This document shows, in pieces, positions 19,505 through 29,143 of a DNA stretch of 38,561 nucleotides; position 1 is the stretch's first letter; each line of letters begins with the position of its first letter. The notes under the pieces were generated by a model, which saw nothing but the letters and a program-made list of their open reading frames with translations, made no database searches and was not told the DNA's origin. The translations under genes were made by a program, and so were the position numbers. Source of the DNA: an uncultured Actinomycetes bacterium (GTDB lineage Bacteria; Actinomycetota; Actinomycetes; S36-B12); assembly GCA_903918595.1 (NCBI GenBank), contig CAIXFB010000301.1:1-38561 (forward strand). The letters run 5' to 3'.

Positions 19505-20314
19505 TCATCTCGCGATAAATTGTTCGAAAGCTTTCTGTATTTGTTCATCAGTCGCCGCGTGAAACCACTCAGGCAAAGACTGTGTCCAGGTCTGATCGAA
19601 TTCCATAGGTGAGGATGATTCACCCAGCAAACTTTCCGTATCAAGCGGTTTATGTCCAAGTTTCCTCCAAACGACAGTTTGGTGACGACCGGATCCGACG
19701 TAGGTGTAATACTCTAAGTCTGGATGAGCTATTGAAAGCGTCTGGACAACCTTGTACACGTCTCCCATCCACGGTCGGGGGAAAGGCAAGTTGGAAGCAA
19801 TTGCCACACGAACTGCTTCCTTTTGGCTTGGGATTGCAGAAGCAGCATCAGCAGGTACCGTGTCGTCGATGAGAATAAAGCCACGAGGTCCCAAATGTTT
19901 AAGTGCGTTAAGTAAATCCCTGTAAGTTTGAGTAAACGCGTGAAGGCCATCCAGCAGCACGGCGTCAAAAGACACTCTTTGATCCAAACGCGCGAAAAAC
20001 TGGTCTGAGGTCACGCTGTGGAATGAAAGCCCTCGTGGAAGCCGGTCCAACGCGAATACAGGGCTTGGGTCAACTCCTGTGCGCCGCTCGGCGCGCACTG
20101 ACTCCAACGTCTCGCCGTGCGCCACTCCTATTTCGAGATACGAAATACCTAGGTTCAATTTCAAGAGCTCGTTGATGCGTGCTGCGGTTGCACTACCTGT
20201 GGAAAGATCCGGATTATTGTTCAATTCCCTCAAGTGCGCTTTCCCCATCATGCGAGAAAGTTTATGTCGCAATTGTCGAACCTTATTGCGTGCGCTAGTC
20301 GAAGTAGCATCCAC
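19505..20314 (-). CDS. Class I SAM-dependent methyltransferase (Methyltransf_24-like)
   Basis: ISYLEIGVAHGETLESVRAERRTGVDPSP...FDAVLLDGLHAFTQTYRDLLNALKHLGPRGFILIDDTVP. Confidence 0.8.
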   Translation of the reverse strand: MDATSTSARNKVRQLRHKLSRMMGKAHLRELNNNPDLSTGSATAARINELLKLNLGISYLEIGVAHGETLESVRAERRTGVDPSPVFALDRLPRGLSFHSVTSDQFFARLDQRVSFDAVLLDGLHAFTQTYRDLLNALKHLGPRGFILIDDTVPADAASAIPSQKEAVRVAIASNLPFPRPWMGDVYKVVQTLSIAHPDLEYYTYVGSGRHQTVVWRKLGHKPLDTESLLGESSSPMEFDQTWTQSLPEWFHAATDEQIQKAFEQFIAR

Positions 20315-20358
20315 TTAAATCACCTCACCAAGCTAAAGAAACGACATTGAAAATTGTG

Positions 20359-21140
20359 CTACTGATTATGTCCCCACATCAACACATAATTGCTAGGGAA
20401 AGCTTCGTGGAATTCTGGCAGTATGTCTGGTTTGAGTGCTGCTGCCCACTCCTCCCGGCTCAAACGGTCAAAATCCCAACAGTCATGCATGATTAGAAAT
20501 CCACCCTTCGGATGCCTCAGGACCTTTTCAAAGCACTTGATTTGTAGTGGGTGACGTCATTCGGACAGTCCAGACATTAACAGAGTTGAATCCGGTTCAA
20601 GTTACTTGGTTCGGTCAAGAGTAATCAAATCGTGCCTTCCATTTAGTACAAGGCACTCCAAGTAACGAGCAGTTAATTTCAGTACTGGATCGAGATCGAA
20701 CATCACGTATGAATTTCCAATCCCAACGGCATCAAGCACCCGAGTCTGACCTCCATAGCCCACTTCGATCCCAGCAAGGCTTTGAATCTGCGAGATGTCA
20801 AAGTGAGTATTGATATCCGATGCGACTTTGAGATATCGAAGGGTGGTCGGACTCAATTCAACTTGACCCATCTCAGGGAGTTCAGGAGGGTTGTCTGCCA
20901 CCTTATTCTCCGCAACACGGGTGAGATGTTCTAGCCTGAGAGGCGGAATGCCCAGTGACTCTAAATGTCGAAAAATCTGCTTACCTTGCTCAACAGTGAG
21001 GTGCTCCAAGACCACCTGATATTTAGGGTCTGACCTGAAGCGATTGAACTTCCCCGCATCAGTACTTGCGCGTGCACAGAACTCTGGATAGGTACCATCG
21101 TCAGAGACGCTTCTCGCACTAGCAGTCGTAGCCGAAGCTT
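20359..21140 (-). pseudogene. Putative sugar O-methyltransferase, nonsense-disrupted and start-less
   Basis: One continuous frame: SDDGTYPEFCARASTDAGKFNRFRSDPKYQVVLEHLTVEQG...VLDAVGIGNSYVMFDLDPVLKLTARYLECLVL...LDRTK*LEPDSTLLMSGLSE*RHPLQIKCFEKVLRHPKGGFLIMHDCWDFDRLS...YVLMWGHNQ*. Stops TAA 20602-20604, TGA 20557-20559. Confidence 0.7.
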
Positions 21141-21233
21141 CATTTGACTAACGAGCCACGTTCTTCCTTAACTTGGACGTCGCCTCCGAACCTATACCCG
21201 TAAGGAGACACCACCGTTAGTTCTACCGAGATC

Positions 21234-22118
21234 ATGGTCAGCCAGTGCTGGTATCCTTCTCACGTGTCATTGACAGAGATAAATCTCGTCGACTCGTATT
21301 TTGCAAACGATGACTATTGCGTTGCTGGAGTCCTTTCGGACAGTATTGTGTGGCGGCGAGGAAATCACTTAGGCACTTTGCCCACGGTTATTACGCACGA
21401 AGACATGTATCGATATAATTATCATTCTGTTCCCAAATCCAAGAGGTTCGGGCTTCTTCTTGAATCACAGAGCATCGTTCCTCGCGTGTATTCCCGTGTG
21501 AGGAAAGTTATCCCTGACTATGAGATGGTCTTCACGCACAGTGAGAAGCTTTTAGAAGACTTCGAAAATACTCGCTGGATTCCGGGTGGTGGCATTTGGA
21601 TCGGCGGGACTTATGCAGGAGGACAAATTGGAGTGATCCCGAAGTCCCTGATGGTCTCAATGCTCACTTCGAACAAGTTGCAAACTCCACTTCATCGGCG
21701 CCGGTATCTGTGGGCATTGTGGTTGGAAAGCACAAAACTCAACGTCGATGTGTACAGGCAACATTGGCGAACTAATGCAAGAATTTCTACCTACGACACT
21801 CTCCGCGATTACAGGTATTCTATCGTCATTGAAAACTTCATTGATGACCGCTACTTCACTGAGAAGTTGTTGAATTGCTTTGCTACAGGCACTGTCCCGA
21901 TTTATCTTGGCGCCCGGAATCTTGATCATTTTTTCGATCCTGGTGGCTTTATCTCCTTCAATGGCTGGCGCGATCTGAGAAGAATCATTCCCAGCCTTAG
22001 TGAGAATGACTATTTGAGCCGCTTACCTGCAATTCACGCAAATCTTAAAAAAGCTCTCGAGTTTCGGTCAATTGAGGATTACATTTTTAACAATTACTTA
22101 GAGGGTAGGTCAGGCTGA
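21234..22118 (+). CDS. GT10-family (alpha-1,3/4-fucosyltransferase-like) glycosyltransferase
   Basis: YRYSIVIENFIDDRYFTEKLLNCFATGTVPIYLGARNLDHFFDPGGFISF: GT10 C-terminal donor-binding motif. Confidence 0.85.
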   Translation: MVSQCWYPSHVSLTEINLVDSYFANDDYCVAGVLSDSIVWRRGNHLGTLPTVITHEDMYRYNYHSVPKSKRFGLLLESQSIVPRVYSRVRKVIPDYEMVFTHSEKLLEDFENTRWIPGGGIWIGGTYAGGQIGVIPKSLMVSMLTSNKLQTPLHRRRYLWALWLESTKLNVDVYRQHWRTNARISTYDTLRDYRYSIVIENFIDDRYFTEKLLNCFATGTVPIYLGARNLDHFFDPGGFISFNGWRDLRRIIPSLSENDYLSRLPAIHANLKKALEFRSIEDYIFNNYLEGRSG

Positions 22119-22470
22119 AATATCTTTCAACTCAACATGCAGAATTTGCGCAATTGCGATTCCAGCCCCGGGAATGGTCACGCGGCTGTTTCACATTTAT
22201 TCGGGTGAATCCTGGATATGGTGTGCTCACTCTTCTTCAGGAAGCGTACAGTGTGAGCGCACAGCATGCTTGCGGCACGCGAACCACGAACTTGATGTGG
22301 AGAACCAACCGCGTAGCGCTGTCGAAATAGGAACTGAAAGGGAAGCGGACAGCGCCATGCGAACTGGTGTGACTAGGTACATCTACACGTTTATGGACGC
22401 CCTGACTTGGATGCGACCCGCAACTAATTAAGGTTGCAGCCCAAGAGGACCGGCGGTAGAGACGACAGGT

Positions 22471-23314
22471 GTGGTCTTCTCAAAAGATCGACCCATACAA
22501 CTGGACGCGCTTCTCCGTTCATACAAGTTGGCAGTCACAGGTAATGCAAGATTGGAAATCATTTTCTCGGCCTCCTCAGAGCGGTACCTTGCCGCCTACG
22601 CGGAAGTGGAAGCGGCCCACGGATCAGATCAGATGACCTTCCACTCGGAGGCTACTTACGGTGCATTTCGAGGTACCCTTGAAACCGTCATGGCAGGTGT
22701 CGAGACAAAGACCATGTTTTTTGGTAGATGACATCCTGTTCATCCGCGAGTTAGACATCAGCGTTTTCGCCTCCCTTGCTTCGATCAACGTGATTCCGTC
22801 CATGAAGCTTGGCCGAAATATCACGTGGAGTTACATGTTCGGGCGTTCACAAGGTCAGCCGTCACTGAGAAAGCTTGACCTAAACGAGGATTGTGATCCG
22901 TTTGGGGAACAGCAAGATTCTGGAAACCTGTGGGTATGGCGTTGGAGGAACGGCCAATGTGACTGGGCCTACCCACTATCAGTTGACGGCAACATCTTCA
23001 TGACAGACGTGATTAGAGATTTGATAAGAGCTTGCGACTTTTCCTCACCAAATACTCTGGAGGCTGGGCTACAAGTATTTGCGGCGGAAGCCCAATTAAA
23101 TTGGGGCGTATGCTTTGATCACTCTAGGCTCGTGAACTTGCCGATCAACAAGGTTCAAGTCGATTACGAGAATCGCCATGGTTCAACACATCAGGATCTG
23201 CTCTTGGAGAAGTGGGTGAATGGCTACTACGTCGATTTACCGCTCGCCAGCGATCTGAAAATCACTAGTGTTCATACCGAGCTAGATTTGGTCTTCATGA
23301 AGCGCAGCTTGTAA
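22471..23314 (+). pseudogene. Glycosyltransferase-like protein with single-base frameshift in a T6 tract
   Basis: VVFSKDRPIQLDALLRSYKLAV...GVETKTMFF in one frame, then LVDDILFIRELDISVFASLASINVIPSMKLGRN... to 23314 in the +1 frame. Removing one T from 22717-22722 restores TMFLVDDILFI. Confidence 0.7.
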
Positions 23315-23436
23315 ACAGAATTTCCTGTCAATTGGTCCAGAGCACCATTGGCAGGAATGGTGCAGCGCCAGACCCTAGGTTGAGCATAATCCGCCAGTCT
23401 CATTAGTTACTTCCATTGAGTTGATACCCTGCCTCT

Positions 23437-24327
23437 AAACGGATTCTCCTCAGTGGTGCTACTGGATTGCTTGGACAGTACCTGATCGCTTCCGCTCCTG
23501 CAGGTGCCGAGATTGTGGCACTGTCGCGTGACTCCAGCAGGCTTCCCGCTGCTGGTATCGCGCGAGCCGTGGATATTGACTTCCGTGACTCAGAGAACCT
23601 TGCTGTCCTTCTTGCAGATATCAGCCCTGACGTAATCATTCACACCGCCGCTGAGGGCAGTGTTGATGCAGTTCAAGGAAACAGCGCTGATTTCCAAGAC
23701 ATCAATGTCAAAGTTGGTGCCGATCTTGCCCGCTGGTGCCGCGACGTTGGTGCGCATTTGACTTTCGTCTCTTCCAACGCTGTCTTCGGTGGTTCATCGA
23801 CTGTATACTCTGATTACAGCCCCCTTCAATCGGTAAACGACTAGCGGCGACTTAAGGCGATGGCTGAGACTACGGTCCGCTCGATCCGGCCAAGTGCCTT
23901 CGTTCCCCGCCCCATCCTCTTGTATGGATGGCAACTTCACGGAATCCGCAGTAATCCCGTTGCTGATTGGGTCAGATCGCTGCGATTTTGATCGGGACTG
24001 CGCATAGTCAATGACGTCACCACCCAGCCGCTCGCTGCATCTGATGCGGCAATGGCCATCTGGCGTGGAGTAGGGGCGCAAACTACCGGACCGGTCAATT
24101 TAAGCGGCGGAACTTCACTGACACTCTATGAGTTTGCTCTCACAGTTGCCGAAGCCTTCAATTTGGATGCCGCTCTCATCGATCAAATATCAAGCCAAGC
24201 ACTGACAGGGCTTGCTCATCGACCGATGCAGGCGTCATTCGCTCTCAAGCGTATGATTAAACAACTGGGTTTCGAGCCCATGAGTCCGGCGATTGGTCTC
24301 CTGGCCACGCGTGAACAGGAGGTCTGA
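23437..24327 (+). pseudogene. dTDP-4-dehydrorhamnose reductase-like / sugar-nucleotide SDR pseudogene
   Basis: KRILLSGATGLLGQYLIASAP...VIIHTAAEGSVDAVQGN...YSDYSPLQSVND*RRLKAMAETTVRSIRPSAFVPRPILLYGW...SLRF*SGLRIVNDVTTQPLAASDAAMAIWRGV...GPVNLSGGTSLTLYEFALTVAEAF. One frame, TAG 23842-23844 and TGA 23989-23991, no start codon. Confidence 0.8.
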
Positions 24328-24333
24328 AACCTG

Positions 24334-25188
24334 ATGTTCAGATCATCTTCTGGCAATGAGCCAACTGTCTCAGTCGTAATTCCCACCTATAACATGGAGA
24401 AGTATTTACCTCAGACACTCAAGTCCGTCAGTTCACAGACTTTGTCAAATATCGAGGTGATCGTGATTGATGATGGCTCAACCGATGGCACGGTCTCACT
24501 CATTCAACAATACTGTCTCGAGGATTCCCGAGTGAGACTTGTCAAACTGGCAAGCAACAGCAACCGTCCCGCGGTCCCCCGCAATAGGGGAATCGCGGAA
24601 TCAAGAGGAAAGTTTGTTGCGTTTCTCGATGCTGATGATTTATGGGTGCCTTGGAAACTTCAGCGTCAAGTCCAAGTGTTGGAAACCCATCCTGAACTAA
24701 CCATGGCGCATTCAGCCATGTGGATATATCCGGGTCGTAAGAGTTTAGAAACCCTGCGCCATCTCCCCAACCCAATTCACAGAAGTTCAATCACGAATTT
24801 GAAACGTTGGAATGCAGTCTCATGCTCATCTGCAATTGTGAGAAGGTGTGCATTGGTGGCTTTGGGTGGTTTTGATGAAAGTGTCGAACTCAGAGCGATT
24901 GAGGATTACCACCTCTGGTTGCGTCTTGGGATGGCTGGCCAGTTCGGGTTCATCACTGAGATTCATGGGTACTACCGAACTAATCCGTCCAGTACTTACG
25001 CCCTGGAGGACATGGCAGCTCGATTGCAGTACCTTCGGACTATTGGGCTAATTGATGCAGTTCCGGACACTCGGAGAACTCCAAGCAGGGTGCTGATTCG
25101 TGCCGCGGGCTATCCAGCATCTATCTATCGGTATGCGATCGAGGCTCCGATGCGACGAGCACTTGGGCGTTCTGCGAACGTTGCTTGA
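24334..25188 (+). CDS. GT2-family glycosyltransferase
   Basis: VSVVIPTYNMEKYLPQTLKSVSSQTLSNIEVIVIDDGSTDGT...PRNRGIAESRGKFVAFLDADDLW. Confidence 0.95.
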   Translation: MFRSSSGNEPTVSVVIPTYNMEKYLPQTLKSVSSQTLSNIEVIVIDDGSTDGTVSLIQQYCLEDSRVRLVKLASNSNRPAVPRNRGIAESRGKFVAFLDADDLWVPWKLQRQVQVLETHPELTMAHSAMWIYPGRKSLETLRHLPNPIHRSSITNLKRWNAVSCSSAIVRRCALVALGGFDESVELRAIEDYHLWLRLGMAGQFGFITEIHGYYRTNPSSTYALEDMAARLQYLRTIGLIDAVPDTRRTPSRVLIRAAGYPASIYRYAIEAPMRRALGRSANVA

Positions 25189-25310
25189 CACGGCGACTGG
25201 TGGAACTTTACAAATTGGAGTTACCCGAAGATAGTCCTTAGTTGTTCAAGTTCGATGGAAAAATTGAAAGCCATTTGAGCTTTAGATGATATGAGCCCTA
25301 GTCTTATCCC

Positions 25311-26006
25311 GTGCATACGTTGGAGATTAAGGTTCGACTTAGATCCCGGATCAGTGCCTTTAAGGACTCTGCACTGTTTTTTCTGAACCCGCCCAATTGG
25401 AATGCCTACCAATTCCAAGCGGTGCCTTTTGGTATAGAGGGATCACTCGCTTTTCATGATCTAGTGAATCGTTCCAATCAGTATTTGGAGTTCGGTTCAG
25501 GGGCCTCAACTATGGCAGTTGCGCAAACTTCAGTGCCCATGGTTGTTGTGGAGTCCGATTCACGCTTTCTCTCGACAGTGAAACGAAAGTGTCATGAAGT
25601 TCGGGAAGGATTATTGAGCAGTCGCATGGAATTTCTCCACGGAGATATTGGCCCAACAGGTCCCTGGGGAAAACCCATTTTCCCATCCGTGCCCAGGCCG
25701 AAAATCTGGAGGAACTATCCCCTTGCGCCGTGGACAGCCCTTGGCTCGGAATTTCAGTCAGACTTGATTCTGGTGGACGGACGCTTTCGGGTTGCGTGTG
25801 CTTTGGCTGTCGTCCTAAATCAGTCGGATTCCGATTGGGCTCTGCTTTTTGATGACTATGCAGACAGACCGCATTACAGGCCAATTGAGTCTTTCGCCGA
25901 ATTGGTTTCGATGCATGGCCGTATGGCGGAGTTTCGACCCAAAAAGCAGGTGTCGCGCCGCTTAGCCAGTAAGGCATTTGAAAAATTTGTTTCGGATTGG
26001 CGCTAG
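25311..26006 (+). CDS. SAM-dependent methyltransferase-like protein
   Basis: QYLEFGSGASTMAVAQTSVPMVVVESDSRFLSTVKRK...DLILVDGRFRVACALAVVL...LLFDDYADRPHY. Confidence 0.65.
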   Translation: MHTLEIKVRLRSRISAFKDSALFFLNPPNWNAYQFQAVPFGIEGSLAFHDLVNRSNQYLEFGSGASTMAVAQTSVPMVVVESDSRFLSTVKRKCHEVREGLLSSRMEFLHGDIGPTGPWGKPIFPSVPRPKIWRNYPLAPWTALGSEFQSDLILVDGRFRVACALAVVLNQSDSDWALLFDDYADRPHYRPIESFAELVSMHGRMAEFRPKKQVSRRLASKAFEKFVSDWR

Positions 26007-26008
26007 CA

Positions 26009-27901
26009 CTACTCGAGTGATCGCAGCCACAGTTCAAGGGTTAGAAGTCTCAAGGCAATTTGATTTATGCGACCTGAATGATCCGTCGGACTGCTCATCC
26101 AAGATTGCACATACTCAGGGTTGAGTGTGGTGTTGGAAATTATTGCTTCTCCGGAGAGGGCGTCCCTGTTCGCTTGCCAAATTGCTCGAATCCATTCGCG
26201 AACAGGAGGTGTAAAGCCGCGCTTTGGGCGGTTAACAATCTCAGCAGGCAAATACTCTCGAGCAATTTCCCGTAGCCGTGATTTTGGTGGCAAGAATTGA
26301 TCCCTATTGCTTAGTCGTCCAGACAAAATAGTTGTGGTGAGATCCGCATCTGCGAGAGGAGTTCGACTCTCAATTGAGTAGGTCATTGCTAGACGATCGA
26401 CTTGTACCAGGCTATTCACACGGAGGTACGTCTCGTTGCTTGCGATGGTGTAAAAGGCACCCACCCACGCTGGATCAGCACGACCAAAAAACTCCGCTGT
26501 TTGAGGTTTTTTTGGAAGGCCAACGAGGTCTTTGACAGCCCGACTAACCGAGCGGTACCCGGGTTGAAATTCATAGAAGGGAAGCGGTGCGAGTCCTTCT
26601 CGAACGTTCTGACTCATGAACGCCCTCATTTGCGAATCCTGAATCAGTCCACCCACCGCAGTGATCCAATCAACCTGAGCCTGTCTCACCCGGGGAATGG
26701 GGCTGAACCGAGGGCGCCTCACATTTCGACCTTGCATACGGTTCTCAAGATAGTTTGAGGTCCATACGGCTAGCTGTCGTGTCCAGTCATATCCCCAGAA
26801 CAGTTCATCGCCACCTATGCCTGTCAAGAGAACTGGGACCCCCGCCGCTCTGGCAGCTTGAGGTAGAGCAGAGAGGGCTGGCCCCGCGATGTCAGATATT
26901 GGCTCATCTCGCGCCGCACACACACCAGCAAAATCACGTGCGATCTTTTCGGTATCGAGGATAGAGGTATGGCACTCAATTCCCAGATGCGCGGCTAGGC
27001 CCTGTGCAAGAGATGACTCATCTGGGCTTCTAGTCGAATACCCAATTGTGAAGGCGCTTAAGTCGGTACGTGTCTTACTTGCGATCGCAGCCACTAACGA
27101 GGAATCGAGGCCACCAGAGAGCGCAATTCCCACTGGTACATCGCTTGTACAGGTGGCCACAACGGCATTCTCGATTGCGAGTGCGATGTCGGGGTTTGAG
27201 AGCGGGCGGTTTCCTACTTCGTCGAGTGGATCCCAGTATCTGGTCTCTGAAATATCACCGTCTGCGAGCCCAATCGTTATGAAGTGTGCTGCTGGTACTT
27301 TTCGAACACCTTTGATGAGCGAATCCGGCTCTGGAGTAAAGCCATGCAGGAGGTAACGGGGTAATTGGTCGTTGTCGAGTGTTAAGGGCGCAACGCCAGC
27401 TCTTACGAAACTACTCTGTTCGCTCGACAGAAGGATGGTTTCCCCATCACTGAATAGGCAGAGAGGTTTTTCCCCCATCCGATCACGCACCAAAAGTATG
27501 TTGTCGTTTCTTCGATCAATGATCACTAGTGCAAACATTCCTCGCAAACGGATGAAAGTATCGTTGCCAAATTCTTCCATCATGTGAGGAACGACTTCTA
27601 TGTCGGATCTTGTAGCGAATGTGTGACCCTTTACCTTCAAATGTTCACGAAGGGAGCTGGCGTTGTAGATCTCCCCATTTCCAAGGACGCCCCAGCGCTG
27701 GTCCTCACTCCAAAACGGTTGCCAGCCGTGGGCTGGATCCATGATACTGAGTCGGTGCATGCCGAGCAAAGCTTGCCCATCTCGAATGTAACCTGAACCG
27801 TCTGGCCCCCGGTGCAGCAATTGTGCGCCCAGCTTTGCTAGAACATCATCATCAGCCTTCAACACTCCTCCGGGCCGAATCACACCAAATAAGCCACACA
27901 T
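26009..27901 (-). CDS. asnB: Asparagine synthase (glutamine-hydrolysing)-like amidotransferase
   Basis: MCGLFGVIRPGG (class II GATase Cys2), LLHRGPDGSG, LGNGEIYNA, VPVGIALSGGLDSSLVAAIA (PP-loop), TGIGGDELFWGY. Confidence 0.93.
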   Translation of the reverse strand: MCGLFGVIRPGGVLKADDDVLAKLGAQLLHRGPDGSGYIRDGQALLGMHRLSIMDPAHGWQPFWSEDQRWGVLGNGEIYNASSLREHLKVKGHTFATRSDIEVVPHMMEEFGNDTFIRLRGMFALVIIDRRNDNILLVRDRMGEKPLCLFSDGETILLSSEQSSFVRAGVAPLTLDNDQLPRYLLHGFTPEPDSLIKGVRKVPAAHFITIGLADGDISETRYWDPLDEVGNRPLSNPDIALAIENAVVATCTSDVPVGIALSGGLDSSLVAAIASKTRTDLSAFTIGYSTRSPDESSLAQGLAAHLGIECHTSILDTEKIARDFAGVCAARDEPISDIAGPALSALPQAARAAGVPVLLTGIGGDELFWGYDWTRQLAVWTSNYLENRMQGRNVRRPRFSPIPRVRQAQVDWITAVGGLIQDSQMRAFMSQNVREGLAPLPFYEFQPGYRSVSRAVKDLVGLPKKPQTAEFFGRADPAWVGAFYTIASNETYLRVNSLVQVDRLAMTYSIESRTPLADADLTTTILSGRLSNRDQFLPPKSRLREIAREYLPAEIVNRPKRGFTPPVREWIRAIWQANRDALSGEAIISNTTLNPEYVQSWMSSPTDHSGRINQIALRLLTLELWLRSLE

Positions 27902-27904
27902 GAC

Positions 27905-29128
27905 TTAGATCCGAGAATCCAACGACGCTGAAGGAGCAACCACTTGAAATCCTGGAACGATAGCTGCAATCTCTTTCCGCAGTTCGTTTACGTTCACTTT
28001 CGAATCGGAATGATCGATCCAATAACTTATTTGACTCAGTAGCGGCTCAACGACGACGGATTCGTTGTTCCGTATGAGGCCAAGATCCTCCGTCCAACTA
28101 ACCAGTGTCTCTTCGGACTGCAGAAATTCCTCTTGCTTCTTCTCACCTGTCGTATCACGAGGAGTGCAGACGAGGGGGTACTCGTCTTGGGCATAGTTAG
28201 TTGGGGAAGTGATGGTTGGGTCTTGGTTCCATGTTTCCATTGAGATTGAGACAGGAGTTTTACCGTGGAAAGCTAAAAAGTTGCGGGCAAGGTCGATGAG
28301 GCTGATCGGCTGCACTAAGGGTGTATCGGGAATGACGATTGATCGATCTACTGCAGTGACCGCATTGGCACATATAAGTCCGGATTCCTCAGGTGTGACG
28401 AAGTATCGATAAGTATCCAGGGGCGCACTGAGCGGTTCACTCCTTGCAATTCGATCAAGCCAAGATTCCGTGATTGAACCGGAGGAGAATAAAACATTCG
28501 CAAAACGAGCGCTCGTACAATGACCCGTGTACGCCCACAACATGCTTTCCATGATCAATTTACTCGCACCCATCATGCTGGTAGGACGGGCGGCCTTGTC
28601 GGTGCTTACTGCGAAAACCTGTGGGGGGGAATCCATTTCACCAAGTGCCTCTAGAAGTAGCTTTGTTCCTCTCACATTGACATCGAGAATACGCAAAGCT
28701 GAAGCAGTGTCACGCTCAGTCCGGACATGCTTGACTGCGGCGAAATGCAACACCAAATCTAGATCTCCCATTTCGCGAATTGCACGCCGGATCAGCGGCG
28801 AAGTCACGTCAGCCAGAACCATGTAAATTTCTGTTGGATGCCCCTGGCGGCGAGTCGCGACGAGTTTTCGAGCTAAGGCCGCCAACCCGTTTTCTGAAGA
28901 ATCAAGAAGATAAATCCGCTTTGGCCCAGTCGCCAGCACATGTGGAAGCGTTGATTGGGCAATAAAACCGGCTGCACCAGTGATCAATAAAGACGAGCCT
29001 TGACAGATTCCTGTAAACTTAAGATGTTGCTCAGGACGAAGAGCAAATAAGTTGCCGTTCGGACGATTCACACAGGACGCCGACAACTTCTCGAGGTCAA
29101 CGGTATGGATAGTGTACATCAACTTCAA
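27905..29128 (-). CDS. CapD/FlaA1-like polysaccharide biosynthesis SDR (NDP-sugar dehydratase/epimerase)
   Basis: LLITGAAGFIAQSTLPHVLATGPKRIYLLDSSENGL...HFAAVKHVRTERDTASALRILDVNVRGTKLLLEAL...VSTDKAARPTSMMGASKLIMESML...GSITESWLDRI. Confidence 0.88.
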   Translation of the reverse strand: MKLMYTIHTVDLEKLSASCVNRPNGNLFALRPEQHLKFTGICQGSSLLITGAAGFIAQSTLPHVLATGPKRIYLLDSSENGLAALARKLVATRRQGHPTEIYMVLADVTSPLIRRAIREMGDLDLVLHFAAVKHVRTERDTASALRILDVNVRGTKLLLEALGEMDSPPQVFAVSTDKAARPTSMMGASKLIMESMLWAYTGHCTSARFANVLFSSGSITESWLDRIARSEPLSAPLDTYRYFVTPEESGLICANAVTAVDRSIVIPDTPLVQPISLIDLARNFLAFHGKTPVSISMETWNQDPTITSPTNYAQDEYPLVCTPRDTTGEKKQEEFLQSEETLVSWTEDLGLIRNNESVVVEPLLSQISYWIDHSDSKVNVNELRKEIAAIVPGFQVVAPSASLDSRI

Positions 29129-29143
29129 TCTGGGAGGGCTAGG

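Noticed and set aside
22452-22459. GGCGGTAG, matching the core of the ops/JUMPstart element, just upstream of the frameshifted GT gene
   Set aside because: Following bases do not match the full ops consensus (GGCGGTAGCGT...), and RfaH/ops control is a gammaproteobacterial system. Probably chance.
22119-22470. Open stretch RLKYLSTQHAEFAQLRFQPREWSRGCFTFIRVNPGYGVLTLLQEAYSVSAQHACG
   Set aside because: May be gene debris but family not recognised and frame is short; left unannotated.
7508-24327. Stop-codon reassignment or suppression to explain in-frame stops
   Set aside because: All three stops (TAG, TAA, TGA) interrupt homologous frames, and normal genes in the window also terminate with them, so a recoded genome is not supported.
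25510-26037. 175-aa minus ORF
   Set aside because: Antisense to the methyltransferase-like gene 25311-26006, no family features.
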